From WHSV01 sp050694055 (GTDB taxonomy: Bacteria; Actinomycetota; CADDZG01; WHSQ01): a DNA stretch of 64,000 nt. A program made the translations under genes and the position numbers. The notes under the pieces are model-generated. The model did no database searches. It was given only the letters and a program-made list of their open reading frames with translations, and was not told where the DNA came from. The first letter of the stretch is position 1, and every line of letters begins with the position of its first letter. The stretch is from NCBI GenBank assembly GCA_050694055.1, contig JBOGWX010000161.1, forward strand, positions 51,561 to 115,560, read 5' to 3'. Of the stretch, positions 51,407 through 60,986 are shown one piece after another.

Positions 51407-52758
51407 CCAAGAAGTTCGTGGGCATCGTCCTGGTACTGGTGGCGGCTCTGGTCGCCTCGGCCTTCACGGTCGCCGAGGTGCGTGACGACGAGCGGTACAT
51501 GACGGCTTACTTCGATCGAGCCGTACAGGTCTTCCCCGGCAACTCCGTAAGAGTGCTGGGCGTCGACATCGGCCGCGTCACCGAGGTCGAGGTCGCCGAC
51601 GACCAGAGTCAGGCGGCCGTCACCTTCAAGATCGAGGACGAGGAAACAAAGCTGCCGGCGGACGTCGAGGCCACCCTCGTTCCAGTCTCGCTGCTGGGCG
51701 AGCGCTACGTGCAACTCTTTCCCGCCTACGAGGGAGGCCCGACCTTCGAGGACGACGAGCTTCCGATCGAACGGACGAGCGTGCCGGTGGAGCAGGACGA
51801 ATTGCTGCGCAGCTTGCACGACTATTTCGGCGAGCTCGACCCCGAGCGAGTGGGTGACTTCGTTGCCAACACCGCAGAGATCCTCGACGGCAACGGCAAG
51901 GAGCTCAATCGCCTGATCGAAAGCGGATCGAGCGTCATAGAAACGCTCTCCAACAAGCGCGACACGCTCTCGGAGTTGATCGTCAACTTCAACGAAGTGA
52001 CCCAGACCTTGAAGGGCAGGCAGTCGGAGATAGCGACTCTGATCGATACCTACAACGTCGTGTTGAGGACGCTCAACGCCAACCGTGATTCGCTCGAGGG
52101 CACCATCACGGGTCTCACGGATGCGTCGGCGCAACTGGCGAGCCTGCTGGTCGAGCATCGCAATCCGCTGGGCAAGGACATCAAGACGTTTACCAGGACG
52201 GTGCGAACCCTGGATCGCAATGTCGAGCGCCTCGGCCGCACGGGCCACTGGGCCAACCGCCTGTTCGAGGGAGCATCCCGGGCGGTCGATTACGAACGCG
52301 ACTGGCTGAGACTCAACAACCATGGTGACGCCCTGATCGAGCTGCTCGAGTTCCGGCTGCGCGACCGGCTCGTCGGAGTCTGCTTGCGGCTCGAGGTCGA
52401 GGAATGCTCGAAGCCAGGCTTCTGGTCCGGAGAGATGCCCAGCCTCTTCTGTCTGCCCGGTTCGTGCCCGCAGGCCGGCGGGGGCAAGAGCCCCGGGGAT
52501 CGGCTGAACCAGGCCATCGACAAGCTCCCGCCGAGGGTCGGCGACGAATTGGGGCAGGAGCTCCAAGCGCCCGATCCGGGCACAGACGACAAGAAGAAGA
52601 AGTGCAAGGACGCCAAGCACCCGAAGAAGTGCCGGCTCAAGAAGCTGCTGGACCCGGGCCAAACCCTCGACGACCTGCTCGATGAGCTGGGCAAGGACCT
52701 CGACGAGATCAAAGGACCGCTGGACGACCTGACGGAGGAAGGCGGCCTGCTTCCATGA
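51403..52758 (+). CDS. mceD: Mce-family lipid-transport protein, position D
   Basis: At 451 residues the longest Mce protein of the set. An N-terminal anchor (FVGIVLVLVAALVASAFTV) precedes an MCE domain (MTAYFDRAVQVFPGNSVRVL, GVDIGRVTEVEVADDQ, LLGERYVQLFP). A long coiled-coil-like region follows, and the C-terminal ~100 residues are Pro/Lys/Asp-rich (GTDDKKKKCKDAKHPKKCRL). The cysteines there and near PSLFCLPGSCPQ could form disulfides outside the membrane. ATGA overlaps on both sides. Confidence 0.92.
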   Translation: MTKKFVGIVLVLVAALVASAFTVAEVRDDERYMTAYFDRAVQVFPGNSVRVLGVDIGRVTEVEVADDQSQAAVTFKIEDEETKLPADVEATLVPVSLLGERYVQLFPAYEGGPTFEDDELPIERTSVPVEQDELLRSLHDYFGELDPERVGDFVANTAEILDGNGKELNRLIESGSSVIETLSNKRDTLSELIVNFNEVTQTLKGRQSEIATLIDTYNVVLRTLNANRDSLEGTITGLTDASAQLASLLVEHRNPLGKDIKTFTRTVRTLDRNVERLGRTGHWANRLFEGASRAVDYERDWLRLNNHGDALIELLEFRLRDRLVGVCLRLEVEECSKPGFWSGEMPSLFCLPGSCPQAGGGKSPGDRLNQAIDKLPPRVGDELGQELQAPDPGTDDKKKKCKDAKHPKKCRLKKLLDPGQTLDDLLDELGKDLDEIKGPLDDLTEEGGLLP

Positions 52759-53717
52759 CGCGTCTGGGACCGATACTCGCCGGCATCCTCTTCGTCGCGG
52801 CCACCGCCTGCTCCGGCTCCGAATCGATCGAAGTGACGGCGGCGTTCGACGATGTGGGCGACCTCGCGAACGGTGCACCGGTAACGATGGCCGATATCGC
52901 CGTCGGCAAGGTCACCGACATCCGGCTCGAAGGGACGGAGGCCGTCGTGACGCTGGAGCTCGAGGCCGGCGCGAGGGTCCCGTCTGACGTCGTCGCGCGC
53001 GTGCGCCGCACCAGCGTGCTGGGCGAGCGAATCGTCGACCTCGTCGTCCCCGAGGGCTCGGCCGACAGCCGGGACCTCCTCGCGGACGGGGCCGACATCT
53101 CCGAGACGGAGGTCCGAAGCGATCTCGAGGATCTCGTCGATGAGGGCTCCGAGGTGTTGGGCGCGGTCGCCGCACCCGATCTGGCGGTAATGATCGACCA
53201 GGGTGGGCGCGGCTTCGGAGGCAAGGGCCAGGAGCTGCGCTCGCTTCTGAACAGCTACACCGAGATCGTGAGCGCCTACGCGCAGCGCGGCGAGATGCTG
53301 AAGAGCCTCATCTCCAACCTCGACCAGTTCAACGCGACGGTGGCGAGCGAGGCGGAGTCCCATCGCAACGCCGTGCGGAACACGGCTCGGTCGATTGAGG
53401 TGCTTAGCGAAGAGAGTGACGAGCTCGAGCAGGCCATCGTCTCGCTCAACCGACTGGCGGTCGGTGGCAAAGATATCTTCGACGAGCACCTCGACGAGAT
53501 GCAGAACTTCTTCAGCCAGATGAGGATCATCCTCGGCACCCTCGAGGGCCGGCAACGAGACATTGAGCAATTGCTCCGGTGGGCGCCGGGACACAACAAC
53601 AACACTCAGCTCGTCGAGTACTTCGAGTTCAACCAGGTCATCCAGGATTTCGTGATCTGCGGATTGAACGATGACCCGAACGATCCTGCTCGCAGGTGCC
53701 CGGAGGGAAAGAAGTAA
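52755..53717 (+). CDS. mceE: Mce-family lipoprotein, position E (LprK-like)
   Basis: A 320-residue protein whose N-terminus is a lipoprotein signal (MTRLGPILAGILFVAATAC) with lipobox Ala-Thr-Ala-Cys, so Cys19 should be lipidated. The MCE domain follows directly (VTAAFDDVGDLANGAPVTMA, TSVLGERIVDLVVP). In mycobacterial operons the fifth Mce is also the lipoprotein, which supports the A to F order. The last base of its TAA overlaps the mceF ATG (TAATG, 53715-53719). Confidence 0.93.
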   Translation: MTRLGPILAGILFVAATACSGSESIEVTAAFDDVGDLANGAPVTMADIAVGKVTDIRLEGTEAVVTLELEAGARVPSDVVARVRRTSVLGERIVDLVVPEGSADSRDLLADGADISETEVRSDLEDLVDEGSEVLGAVAAPDLAVMIDQGGRGFGGKGQELRSLLNSYTEIVSAYAQRGEMLKSLISNLDQFNATVASEAESHRNAVRNTARSIEVLSEESDELEQAIVSLNRLAVGGKDIFDEHLDEMQNFFSQMRIILGTLEGRQRDIEQLLRWAPGHNNNTQLVEYFEFNQVIQDFVICGLNDDPNDPARRCPEGKK

Positions 53718-54826
53718 TGCGAGTCGGCAAGCGCGTATACGTCAACCTCCTGGTCTTCGTGCTCGCGTCGTTCGCCCTGATCTTCCTGGGGGCCAGGAAC
53801 CTCGTGTATCAACAGCCGGCGGCCGGCAACATCCAGGCGCGCTTCACCGACGCCTCGGGCCTCCTGCCTCGCAACGACGTCACGATGCGCGGCGTCGTCG
53901 TGGGCTCGGTCAAAGAGGTCGATCTGGCGGAGGACGGCAACGTCAACGTCGTCATGAACCTCGAGCCCGATGTCGTCGTACCAGAGGGCACCATTGCCGA
54001 GATCGTGCGCCGGAGCCCGATCGGTGAGCTCACGCTCGAGCTCCAGCCCGGCGAAGGCGAGCCGATGGAGAGGGGTTCGACGATCGCCGTCGAGGACACG
54101 ATCCCGCCCCCCGACGTCTCGAAGACGATCGAGGTCCTGGCCGACGTGCTGCACGAGGTCCCCGCAGAGGATCTGGACACCGTCGTCACCGAGCTCGCAG
54201 ACGCGGTGAGGGGCCGCGGCGACGACATCTCGACCTTCAACCGGGCCGCCGCGGAGCTGCCCGAGGCGATCCTCCAGGTTCGGGTCGAGCTCGAGGAGCT
54301 CATCACCGATGGACCGAAGGTGACGGGGGTGCTGGCGGACAACGCCGACACGCTCGGCGACGACCTCACCCAGACACGGCTCCTGGCGGAGCTGCTGGCC
54401 GATAGGAAGCACGATCTCGTCGATCTCTATCGCTTCGGTGGCGACTTCACCACGATCGCCGGCGGCCTGATCGGCGACGAGAAAGCGAACCTGTCGTGCC
54501 TCGTGGCAGACTTTGGCAGGATCAATTCGGTCATGGGAACCCAGGAGAACCTTGCCAACCTCGCCAATACGCTGGACAAGAACCACTTCTTCTTCGGCGC
54601 CGTCGAACAACTCGTTCAGGTGGGCCTGGACGAGGGCACCTGGTTCAGGGTCCAGCTCATCCCGCCGGCGCAGCCGCACGGAAAGACTTACGTCCCCCAC
54701 CGGCCTCCGCCGGACGCCTATCCCGGACATGCGTGCAGGTCGCCGTTCGGCCACGGGGTCGACGCCGTCGACCAGCCGGACGCGCCTACGCTGGCCACGG
54801 ATTCCAAGCTTCGCCGGGGCCGCTAG
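53717..54826 (+). CDS. mceF: Mce-family lipid-transport protein, position F
   Basis: A 369-residue protein with an N-terminal anchor (VYVNLLVFVLASFALIFLGA), an MCE domain (IQARFTDASGLLPRNDVTMR, GVVVGSVKEVDL, SPIGELTLELQPGEG) and a helical region, then a Pro-rich C-terminus (IPPAQPHGKTYVPHRPPPD). ATG 53717 overlaps the mceE stop; an earlier start at 53696 lies within mceE and is not needed. It completes the six-subunit set. Confidence 0.92.
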   Translation: MRVGKRVYVNLLVFVLASFALIFLGARNLVYQQPAAGNIQARFTDASGLLPRNDVTMRGVVVGSVKEVDLAEDGNVNVVMNLEPDVVVPEGTIAEIVRRSPIGELTLELQPGEGEPMERGSTIAVEDTIPPPDVSKTIEVLADVLHEVPAEDLDTVVTELADAVRGRGDDISTFNRAAAELPEAILQVRVELEELITDGPKVTGVLADNADTLGDDLTQTRLLAELLADRKHDLVDLYRFGGDFTTIAGGLIGDEKANLSCLVADFGRINSVMGTQENLANLANTLDKNHFFFGAVEQLVQVGLDEGTWFRVQLIPPAQPHGKTYVPHRPPPDAYPGHACRSPFGHGVDAVDQPDAPTLATDSKLRRGR

Positions 54827-54829
54827 TCC

Positions 54830-55339
54830 GTGAAAGTGCTCACGCGGTACCTACCCTGGCTTCTGTTGTTGCTTGCTTTGGTGGCGACGGTCACCTTCGC
54901 GGTGTTGTGGCAGCAGGAGCGAACGAGGGCGTCGGAAGAGGACGAACTGCGAGCCCAGGCCACGGAGTTCATCGACGATCTGACGTCCATCTCCGCAGCC
55001 ACGGCGGAAGCCGACGCCGAGGCCATCAAGGAGTGGGCCGTGGGGGACTTCGCCGACGAGGCCGAGGTCTTCTACGGCCAGGAGGCGATCGATGCGGTGG
55101 TCGAGGCCGAGGCGTCGACCGAGGGCGACATCGAGGAGCTCTTCGTCCAATCGCTCTCGGACGGTGAGGGATCGGTGTTCGCCGTCATCAACTACACGGT
55201 GACCAACGCGGGCACCGAGGAGCCCAAGACCGACACGGTGCGTATGAACATCGAGATGATCGAGACCGACGGCCGCTGGAGGGTCAACCGCGTGCGGGTG
55301 CTCGAATCTCCCGGCACCGCTCTCCCGAGCGCCGGCTAG
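54830..55339 (+). CDS. Mce-associated membrane protein
   Basis: A 169-residue protein with an N-terminal membrane helix (TRYLPWLLLLLALVATVTFA) and an external domain of about 130 residues with alternating acidic segments, ending WRVNRVRVLESPG. Mce-associated proteins (Mas/Mam) follow the Mce genes in mycobacterial operons and are thought to stabilise the complex. GTG 54830 begins three bases after the mceF stop. Its 3' end faces the convergent aconitase gene three bases away. Confidence 0.82.
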   Translation: MKVLTRYLPWLLLLLALVATVTFAVLWQQERTRASEEDELRAQATEFIDDLTSISAATAEADAEAIKEWAVGDFADEAEVFYGQEAIDAVVEAEASTEGDIEELFVQSLSDGEGSVFAVINYTVTNAGTEEPKTDTVRMNIEMIETDGRWRVNRVRVLESPGTALPSAG

Positions 55340-55342
55340 CCA

Positions 55343-58117
55343 TCAGCTCGCCAGCATCTTACGGAGCACGTATTGCAGCACGCCTCCGTGACGGAAGTAG
55401 TCCAGCTCGACCTCGGAGTCGATACGCGCCTCGACCGAGAACTCGGTCGCGTCCCCGTCGGAGTTCGTCGCGGTGACGGCGATCTCGGCGTGTGGCTCGA
55501 GGCCGCCGGCGATCCCGGTGATGTCGTAGGTCTCCGTGCCGTCGAGCCCGAGGGCGGCCGCGTTCTCCTTGGGTAGGAACTGCAACGGGAGGATCCCCAT
55601 GCCGACGAGGTTGCTGCGGTGAATGCGCTCGAAGCTCTCGGCGATGACCGCCCGCACTCCCTGAAGGCGAGGCCCTTTGGCGGCCCAGTCGCGCGAGCTG
55701 CCCGAGCCGTATTCCTTGCCGGCGATGACGATCAGCGGAATGTCCTCTGCCGCGTAGCGCATAGCCGCGTCGAAAATGGACATCTCCTCGCCGCTGGGGT
55801 GATGCACCGTCCAGTTGCCCTCTTTGCCGACCAGCTCGTTGCGCAACCGGATGTTGGCGAAGGTCCCGCGCATCATGACCTCGTGGTTCCCGCGCCTGCT
55901 CCCGTAACTGTTGAACTCCTGGATCCCGACCCCGCGTTCCTGCAGATAGGCGCCCGCGGGCGACTTCGGTGCGATGGACCCCGCCGGCGAGATGTGGTCG
56001 GTCGTCACCGAATCGGCCACCTTCACCAGCACGCGCGCGGCTTCGACATCGGCCGGCTCCTCCGGTTCGGTTCCGAGGTCGGTGAAGAACGGTGGCTCCT
56101 GCACGTAGGTCGAGCCGGGATCCCACTCGAACAGGTTGCCCGTCGGTGAGGGGAGTCGCCGCCAGTGCTCGTCCCCGTCGAAGACCTTGCCGTACTCCTG
56201 GTCGAACATGTCGGTGCGGACGTGCTCGATCGCCGCGGTGATCTCCTCGGGCGTGGGCCACAGATCCTTCAGGAACACGTTCTTGCCGTCTGAATCGGTC
56301 CCGATCGGATCGGTGGTCAGGTCGATGTCGGCCGTGCCCGCCAGTGCATAGGCGACCACCAGGGGAGGCGATCCCAGGTAGGACGCCTTGACCTGCGGGT
56401 GTATGCGTCCCTCGAAGTTACGGTTTCCGCTCAACACGGACACGACCGCCAGGTCGTGCTCGTCGATCGCCGCGGCGATGGGCTCGGGCAGAGGCCCGGA
56501 GTTGCCGATGCACGTCGTGCAGCCGTAGCCGACGACATGAAAGCCGAGATGCTCGAGGTCGCCCATGAGCCCCGACTTGATGAGGTACTCGGTGACTACG
56601 CGCGAGCCCGGCGCCATCGACGTCTTGACCCACGGCTTGCTGCTGAGCCCGCGCTGGGCCGCGTTCCTGGCGAGTAGCCCGGCCCCCATCATTACCGACG
56701 GGTTGGAGGTGTTCGTGCAGGAGGTGATCGCGGCAATGACGACGCTGCCGTGCTCGAGGTCCACGTCTCCGTTGACCTCGACTTCGGCGTGCTCTCCGGC
56801 CCGAGCCCGCTGCGGCGTCCGGGGCTTCTGGGAGCTTCCGCCCTCGCCGAGCCAGCGATCGATCTGGATTTTCACTCCGGTCTTGCCTTCGTCTACTTCC
56901 TTCCCGTACACCGCGCGGAAGCTGTTCCATACTTCCGCCAGCGTGACCCGATCCTGTGGACGCCGGGGGCCTGCGAGGCTCGGCTCGACGGTGGAGAGGT
57001 CCAGCTCCAGCGTCTCGGTGAACTCGGGGTCCGGCATGTCGTCCGTGCGGAACAGCTGCTGCTCTTTGGCGTAGCGCTCGACCAGATCGACGAGGCCGGG
57101 CTTGCGACCCGTGAGACGCAGGTAGATCAGGGTCTGCTCGTCGACGGGCCACAACGCTGCGGTGGCGCCGTACTCGGGGCACATATTCGACAGGGTTGCG
57201 CGATCCGCAACCGACAGATTCGCGAGGCCGGTGCCGTAGTACTCGACGAACCTTCCGACCACGCCGTGCTTGCGGAGCATCTCGGTCACGGTGAGCACGA
57301 GGTCGGTGGCGGTGACACCCGTCTCCAACCGGCCCGTGAACTTGAAGCCGACGATCTTTGGTGTGACCAGCGGCAGCGGCTGACCCAGCATGGCCGCCTC
57401 GGCCTCGATTCCACCCACTCCCCAACCCAGAACCCCGAGTCCGTTGATCATCGTGGTGTGGCTGTCGGTTCCGACGAGGGTGTCGGGTACCGCTAACTCA
57501 CCGGTATCGTCCGTCATGGTCCCGACCACGCCCGCGAGATACTCGAGGTTCACCTGGTGCACGATGCCCATGCCGGGTGGCACGGCGCGGAAGCCGTTGA
57601 AGGCCTGCTGAGCCCAACGAAGCAGCGAGTAACGCTCGTGGTTGCGCTCGTACTCGCGCTCGACATTGATCGTGAACGCGTTGTCGCTCGCGAATGCGTC
57701 CACCTGGACGGAGTGGTCGATCACGAGGTCTACCGGCACCAAGGGATCGACCTTGCCGGGGTCACCGCCCGCGCGCTCCATCGCCGAGCGCATCGCGGCG
57801 AGGTCCACCACCGCAGGCACGCCGGTGAAGTCCTGAAGGATGACGCGCGCAGGCGAGAAGGGGAACTCACGGTCGTCGACGGGCTTCTGTCCCCAGAGTG
57901 CCAGCGCTGCGACCTCGTCGGGTGAGGCGTGCTCGGTGCCGGCGGTCCGCAGCAGGTTCTCGAGCAGAATCTTGACCGTCACGGGGATCTTGTCGAGTTG
58001 GGCCTCGGCCCCGGACTCCAGAGCGGCGAGGCTGAAGTAGTCGAGCGAACCCGATTTCGTCTCGAGCGAGCGGCGCGCCCCGAAGGGGTCGTTGCTCGAG
58101 TGCGAGCTGGTGGCCAT
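55343..58117 (-). CDS. acnA: Aconitate hydratase (aconitase A)
   Basis: A 924-residue TCA-cycle enzyme interconverting citrate and isocitrate; the family can also act as an iron-responsive RNA-binding protein when the cluster is lost. It has LQDFTGVPAVVDLAAMR, GTDSHTTMINGLGVLGWGVG and the [4Fe-4S] cysteines in AITSCTNTSNPSVM and GCTTCIGNSGPL. The swivel domain has GSIAPKSPAGAYL and ends YGSGSSRDWAAKGP, then SFERIHRSNLVGMG. ATG 58117 has GGGAGGATCAG ahead of it on the minus strand. It is divergent from zwf across 167 bases. Confidence 0.97.
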   Translation of the reverse strand: MATSSHSSNDPFGARRSLETKSGSLDYFSLAALESGAEAQLDKIPVTVKILLENLLRTAGTEHASPDEVAALALWGQKPVDDREFPFSPARVILQDFTGVPAVVDLAAMRSAMERAGGDPGKVDPLVPVDLVIDHSVQVDAFASDNAFTINVEREYERNHERYSLLRWAQQAFNGFRAVPPGMGIVHQVNLEYLAGVVGTMTDDTGELAVPDTLVGTDSHTTMINGLGVLGWGVGGIEAEAAMLGQPLPLVTPKIVGFKFTGRLETGVTATDLVLTVTEMLRKHGVVGRFVEYYGTGLANLSVADRATLSNMCPEYGATAALWPVDEQTLIYLRLTGRKPGLVDLVERYAKEQQLFRTDDMPDPEFTETLELDLSTVEPSLAGPRRPQDRVTLAEVWNSFRAVYGKEVDEGKTGVKIQIDRWLGEGGSSQKPRTPQRARAGEHAEVEVNGDVDLEHGSVVIAAITSCTNTSNPSVMMGAGLLARNAAQRGLSSKPWVKTSMAPGSRVVTEYLIKSGLMGDLEHLGFHVVGYGCTTCIGNSGPLPEPIAAAIDEHDLAVVSVLSGNRNFEGRIHPQVKASYLGSPPLVVAYALAGTADIDLTTDPIGTDSDGKNVFLKDLWPTPEEITAAIEHVRTDMFDQEYGKVFDGDEHWRRLPSPTGNLFEWDPGSTYVQEPPFFTDLGTEPEEPADVEAARVLVKVADSVTTDHISPAGSIAPKSPAGAYLQERGVGIQEFNSYGSRRGNHEVMMRGTFANIRLRNELVGKEGNWTVHHPSGEEMSIFDAAMRYAAEDIPLIVIAGKEYGSGSSRDWAAKGPRLQGVRAVIAESFERIHRSNLVGMGILPLQFLPKENAAALGLDGTETYDITGIAGGLEPHAEIAVTATNSDGDATEFSVEARIDSEVELDYFRHGGVLQYVLRKMLAS

Positions 58118-58284
58118 CTGATCCTCCCTGTGCGCGCCGAGGGGGCGCGCGGCTCGGGGTTGGTGTTCGAACCTCCATGATAGGTCGCCTCACTTGCCGA
58201 GCCCTGCGAGTGCGACCTGGGCATCGTGGGGGGCGTTAGCGTCAAGAGCCGGCGAAGCACAGCCCAAGGGAGGCGAGTACCACC

Positions 58285-59739
58285 GTGGACCACCTGCAGC
58301 GTCCTGCTCCACACGTCATCGTCGTGTTCGGGGGCAACGGGGATCTGGCCAAGCGGAAGTTGTTGCCCGCCCTCTACCACCTCGAGATGGAGGGCTTGCT
58401 ACCCGAGGACTACCGGATCATCGGCAACTCGCGCAGCGACTTCAGCGACGAGGAGTTCGATGAGTTCGCCAAGGAATCGATCCAGGAGTTCTCCCGCTGT
58501 GATGTCGGCGGCGAGCACTGGAAGAGGTTCGCCGACCGCCTGACGTACGTGTCGGGCAACTTCACCGCCGACGAGCCCGAACCTCTGGCGAGCGCCATCC
58601 GCGCCGCGGACAAGGACCTTGGTGGGGACGCTCAACTGCTCGCCTACCTGTCGGTGCCCCCCAAGGCCTTCCCCGTTTTGACCAGGGCACTCGGGGAAGC
58701 CGAGCTCAACATCGGATCGAAGATCGTCTTCGAGAAACCGTTCGGCACCGACATCGAATCGTTCAACAAGCTCAGCTCACTCGTGCACCGCTACTTCGAT
58801 GAGGAGCAAGTCTTTCGTATCGATCATTTCCTCGGCAAGGAACCGGTCCAGAACATCCTCGCCCTGCGTTTCGCCAACGGTATGTTCGAGCCGGTTTGGA
58901 ACCGACAGTTCATCGACCACGTCGAGATCGATGTTCCCGAGACGCTCGGTCTCGAACAGCGCGCCGGCTTCTATGAGGGAATCGGGGCGTTGAGGGACAT
59001 GCTGGTTACTCATCTCCTCCAGGTGTTGAGCTTCGTCGCGATGGAGCCTCCGTACGCGCTCGATCCCAAACCGCTCGCCGACGAGACCGCCAAGGTATTC
59101 GAGTCGATCCGGCCGCTGGAAGGCGGCGACGTCGTGCGCGGCCAGTACGAGGGCTACCGGGACGAGGAGGAGGTCGATCCCGGCAGCGACACCGAGACCT
59201 TCGTCGCGGCACGGGTGCACATCGACAACTGGCGCTGGTCGGGAGTGCCCTTCTTCCTGCGTACGGGTAAGCGTCTCAAGGAGAAACGCCAGACGGTAAC
59301 GCTCGCGTTCAAGGAGCCTCCTCGTCAGATGTTTCGCGAGGACGAGTCCGTGTGGTTTCAACAAGACCACCTCACCTTTCAACTCGGCGAGGAGGCCGGT
59401 GTGTCGGTGACCTTTCTCGCCAAGAAGCCCGGGCCGGAGATCGAGCTGGGACCGGCGAGGATGAGCTTTCAGTACGACGCCTCGGCGTTCGGTTCCGAGC
59501 TAATGGGCGCCTACGAGCACCTCATTCACGATGCCCTTATAGGAGAGCGCACCTTGTTCACGCGCGGCGACGGTATCGAGCGAACCTGGGAGGTCGTGCA
59601 GGGTGTGCTCGACGAACCTCCGACGCTGCATCCCTACCCCCAGGGCTCGTGGGGGCCGGAGGGGGCCGACGATCTCATCGCTCCCCGGCGCTGGAACGTC
59701 GCGCGCGAGGAGAACGGCGGCAACCGCGAAGGTTCATGA
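58285..59739 (+). CDS. zwf: Glucose-6-phosphate 1-dehydrogenase
   Basis: The 484-residue first enzyme of the oxidative pentose phosphate pathway, reducing NADP+. The Rossmann motif is VVFGGNGDLAKRKLLPALY (GxxGDLA class), followed by KIVFEKPFGTDIESF, the active-site histidine in YRIDHFLGKEPVQN-like FRIDHFLGKEPVQNILALRF and VPFFLRTGKRL. The GTG at 58285 is preceded by AAGGGAGGCGAG. No pgl, tkt or gnd neighbours occur, so it is not in a pentose-phosphate operon here. It is divergent from acnA. Confidence 0.96.
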   Translation: MDHLQRPAPHVIVVFGGNGDLAKRKLLPALYHLEMEGLLPEDYRIIGNSRSDFSDEEFDEFAKESIQEFSRCDVGGEHWKRFADRLTYVSGNFTADEPEPLASAIRAADKDLGGDAQLLAYLSVPPKAFPVLTRALGEAELNIGSKIVFEKPFGTDIESFNKLSSLVHRYFDEEQVFRIDHFLGKEPVQNILALRFANGMFEPVWNRQFIDHVEIDVPETLGLEQRAGFYEGIGALRDMLVTHLLQVLSFVAMEPPYALDPKPLADETAKVFESIRPLEGGDVVRGQYEGYRDEEEVDPGSDTETFVAARVHIDNWRWSGVPFFLRTGKRLKEKRQTVTLAFKEPPRQMFREDESVWFQQDHLTFQLGEEAGVSVTFLAKKPGPEIELGPARMSFQYDASAFGSELMGAYEHLIHDALIGERTLFTRGDGIERTWEVVQGVLDEPPTLHPYPQGSWGPEGADDLIAPRRWNVAREENGGNREGS

Positions 59740-59751
59740 TCGTCTGGCCGT

Positions 59752-60426
59752 CTAGGGAGAGAGATGTGCCTGGTATTCGAGGATGAGGTCCTCCGCGATC
59801 GCCACCAGGCGATCGAGGTTTTCTCCGCCCACTATCTGGAGCTCGATATCGCCGACCACGGTAGATAGGTAAGCTGGATTCGCCTGATCGACATCCGTGG
59901 GCACATGGGCATGTTTGGTGATGACCGGGTGTCCATGAATCTCAGAGTACGAGTCTGTGTATCCGGCCTTCTGCAGCTCCTCGACCGTGGACTGGTAATA
60001 GGCGCTCGGATCCCCCTCGCCCTTGAATCGGTAGATATCGAGCTCGATGTATGCTTGGCGCACCCATCCCTTGGGCACCTCGGGCACGGGGAACATGAGG
60101 AACACGGAGGTTCCTCCGGGATCGGCCGCTGTGCGCACGAAGACCTTCTGAAGGTTATCCGGATTCGCATCGGGATGCTCCGGAAGGAGGATTGGGAACG
60201 GGGCAAGCGCCCGCGCTTCACCCAAGGTGGAGGTCCAGTCGTCGGGGTAGTCGTAGGAGGTCGGGTCGTTGTCGACCGCAGATGGGAACTGTGAGTCCCC
60301 GGGATCAAGGGTTGAGATTGTCTCTTCGCCCGGCTGTCTTTGTGCCAGCACGTAAAAAGCCAGGGACAAACCCAGCACGGCTACTGCCACCCAACGAAGC
60401 CTTTGTCTCCTTACCATTACTTCCAT
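59752..60426 (-). CDS. Membrane-anchored protein of unknown function
   Basis: A 224-residue protein. An uncleaved or cleaved N-terminal helix (LRWVAVAVLGLSLAFYVLA) follows a basic start, then an external domain begins with PGEETISTLDPGDSQFP. Later segments (SVFLMFPVPEVPKGWVRQAY, GHPVITKHAHVPTDVDQAN, VVGDIELQIVGGENLDRLVAI) read like a compact alpha-beta domain. I do not recognise the family. ATG 60426 or 60417 could start it. The region from here to about 61030 is less GC-rich than the rest of the window, suggesting accessory DNA. Confidence 0.65.
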   Translation of the reverse strand: MEVMVRRQRLRWVAVAVLGLSLAFYVLAQRQPGEETISTLDPGDSQFPSAVDNDPTSYDYPDDWTSTLGEARALAPFPILLPEHPDANPDNLQKVFVRTAADPGGTSVFLMFPVPEVPKGWVRQAYIELDIYRFKGEGDPSAYYQSTVEELQKAGYTDSYSEIHGHPVITKHAHVPTDVDQANPAYLSTVVGDIELQIVGGENLDRLVAIAEDLILEYQAHLSP

Positions 60427-60448
60427 GTCCCTGTCTCCCGTACTCTGG

Positions 60449-60986
60449 TCAACAAGTATTTCTCACGTCGAACGCCCGATCGTTGATCTTGCAAAAGTCG
60501 TAGTCATCGACGCCTGAGTCGGTGTCCTTCCACAAGCTCAGATCGTTGAAGTCGGTCCACCCACAACCCTCCCCGTGACACTTCTCCAGGCTGCGAAACT
60601 CGGCGAACATGCTGTCCTGATTACAGTGTCGCTCTGCCGATCCGACAGGGGTGCCGTTCTCGAGGTTGGGGTTTGGCTGCTCATTGCCCATTGGGTTGCC
60701 GTCGTAGGCAAACGACCAAAAGCCGTTGTTATCCGAGTCGTGAACCTTGAAGTCGTGACTGGTGAGGGTCATTGAAGCTGTTGACGCGAATTTCTCCTCT
60801 CGTCCCCCGGTGCGTGTTCGCTTGCTTGCCGCCTACTTGCTCGAAGACCTGACCGCCGCCACAGTGTGCCAGCGCTCTTTGCAGACTGCTCGGGAGAAAG
60901 ACAACCGTCAAGAGTTGGCCCGACAAGGAGAAAAGCAATGCGAGTAATGGCATTCGCCAACTAACGAATCCTCTCCTGCGCTTCAA
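60449..60986 (-). pseudogene. Secreted cysteine-rich protein split between two frames
   Basis: Two overlapping frames look like halves of one gene. The first (60986 down to 60729) gives a hydrophobic export signal (MPLLALLFSLSGQLLTVVFL) and a mature start CGGGQVFEQVGGKQANTHRG then TRGEIRVNSF. The second (60772 down to 60449) begins in another frame with SHDFKVHDSDNNGFWSFAYD and carries a cysteine-rich domain (RHCNQDSMFAEF, EKCHGEGCGWTDF, DFCKINDRAFDV). No single frame joins signal and domain. The abrupt join near 60765-60772 suggests an indel, perhaps with a deletion of the middle. I recall similar secreted proteins of about 230 residues in actinobacteria, but cannot check. Confidence 0.55.
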
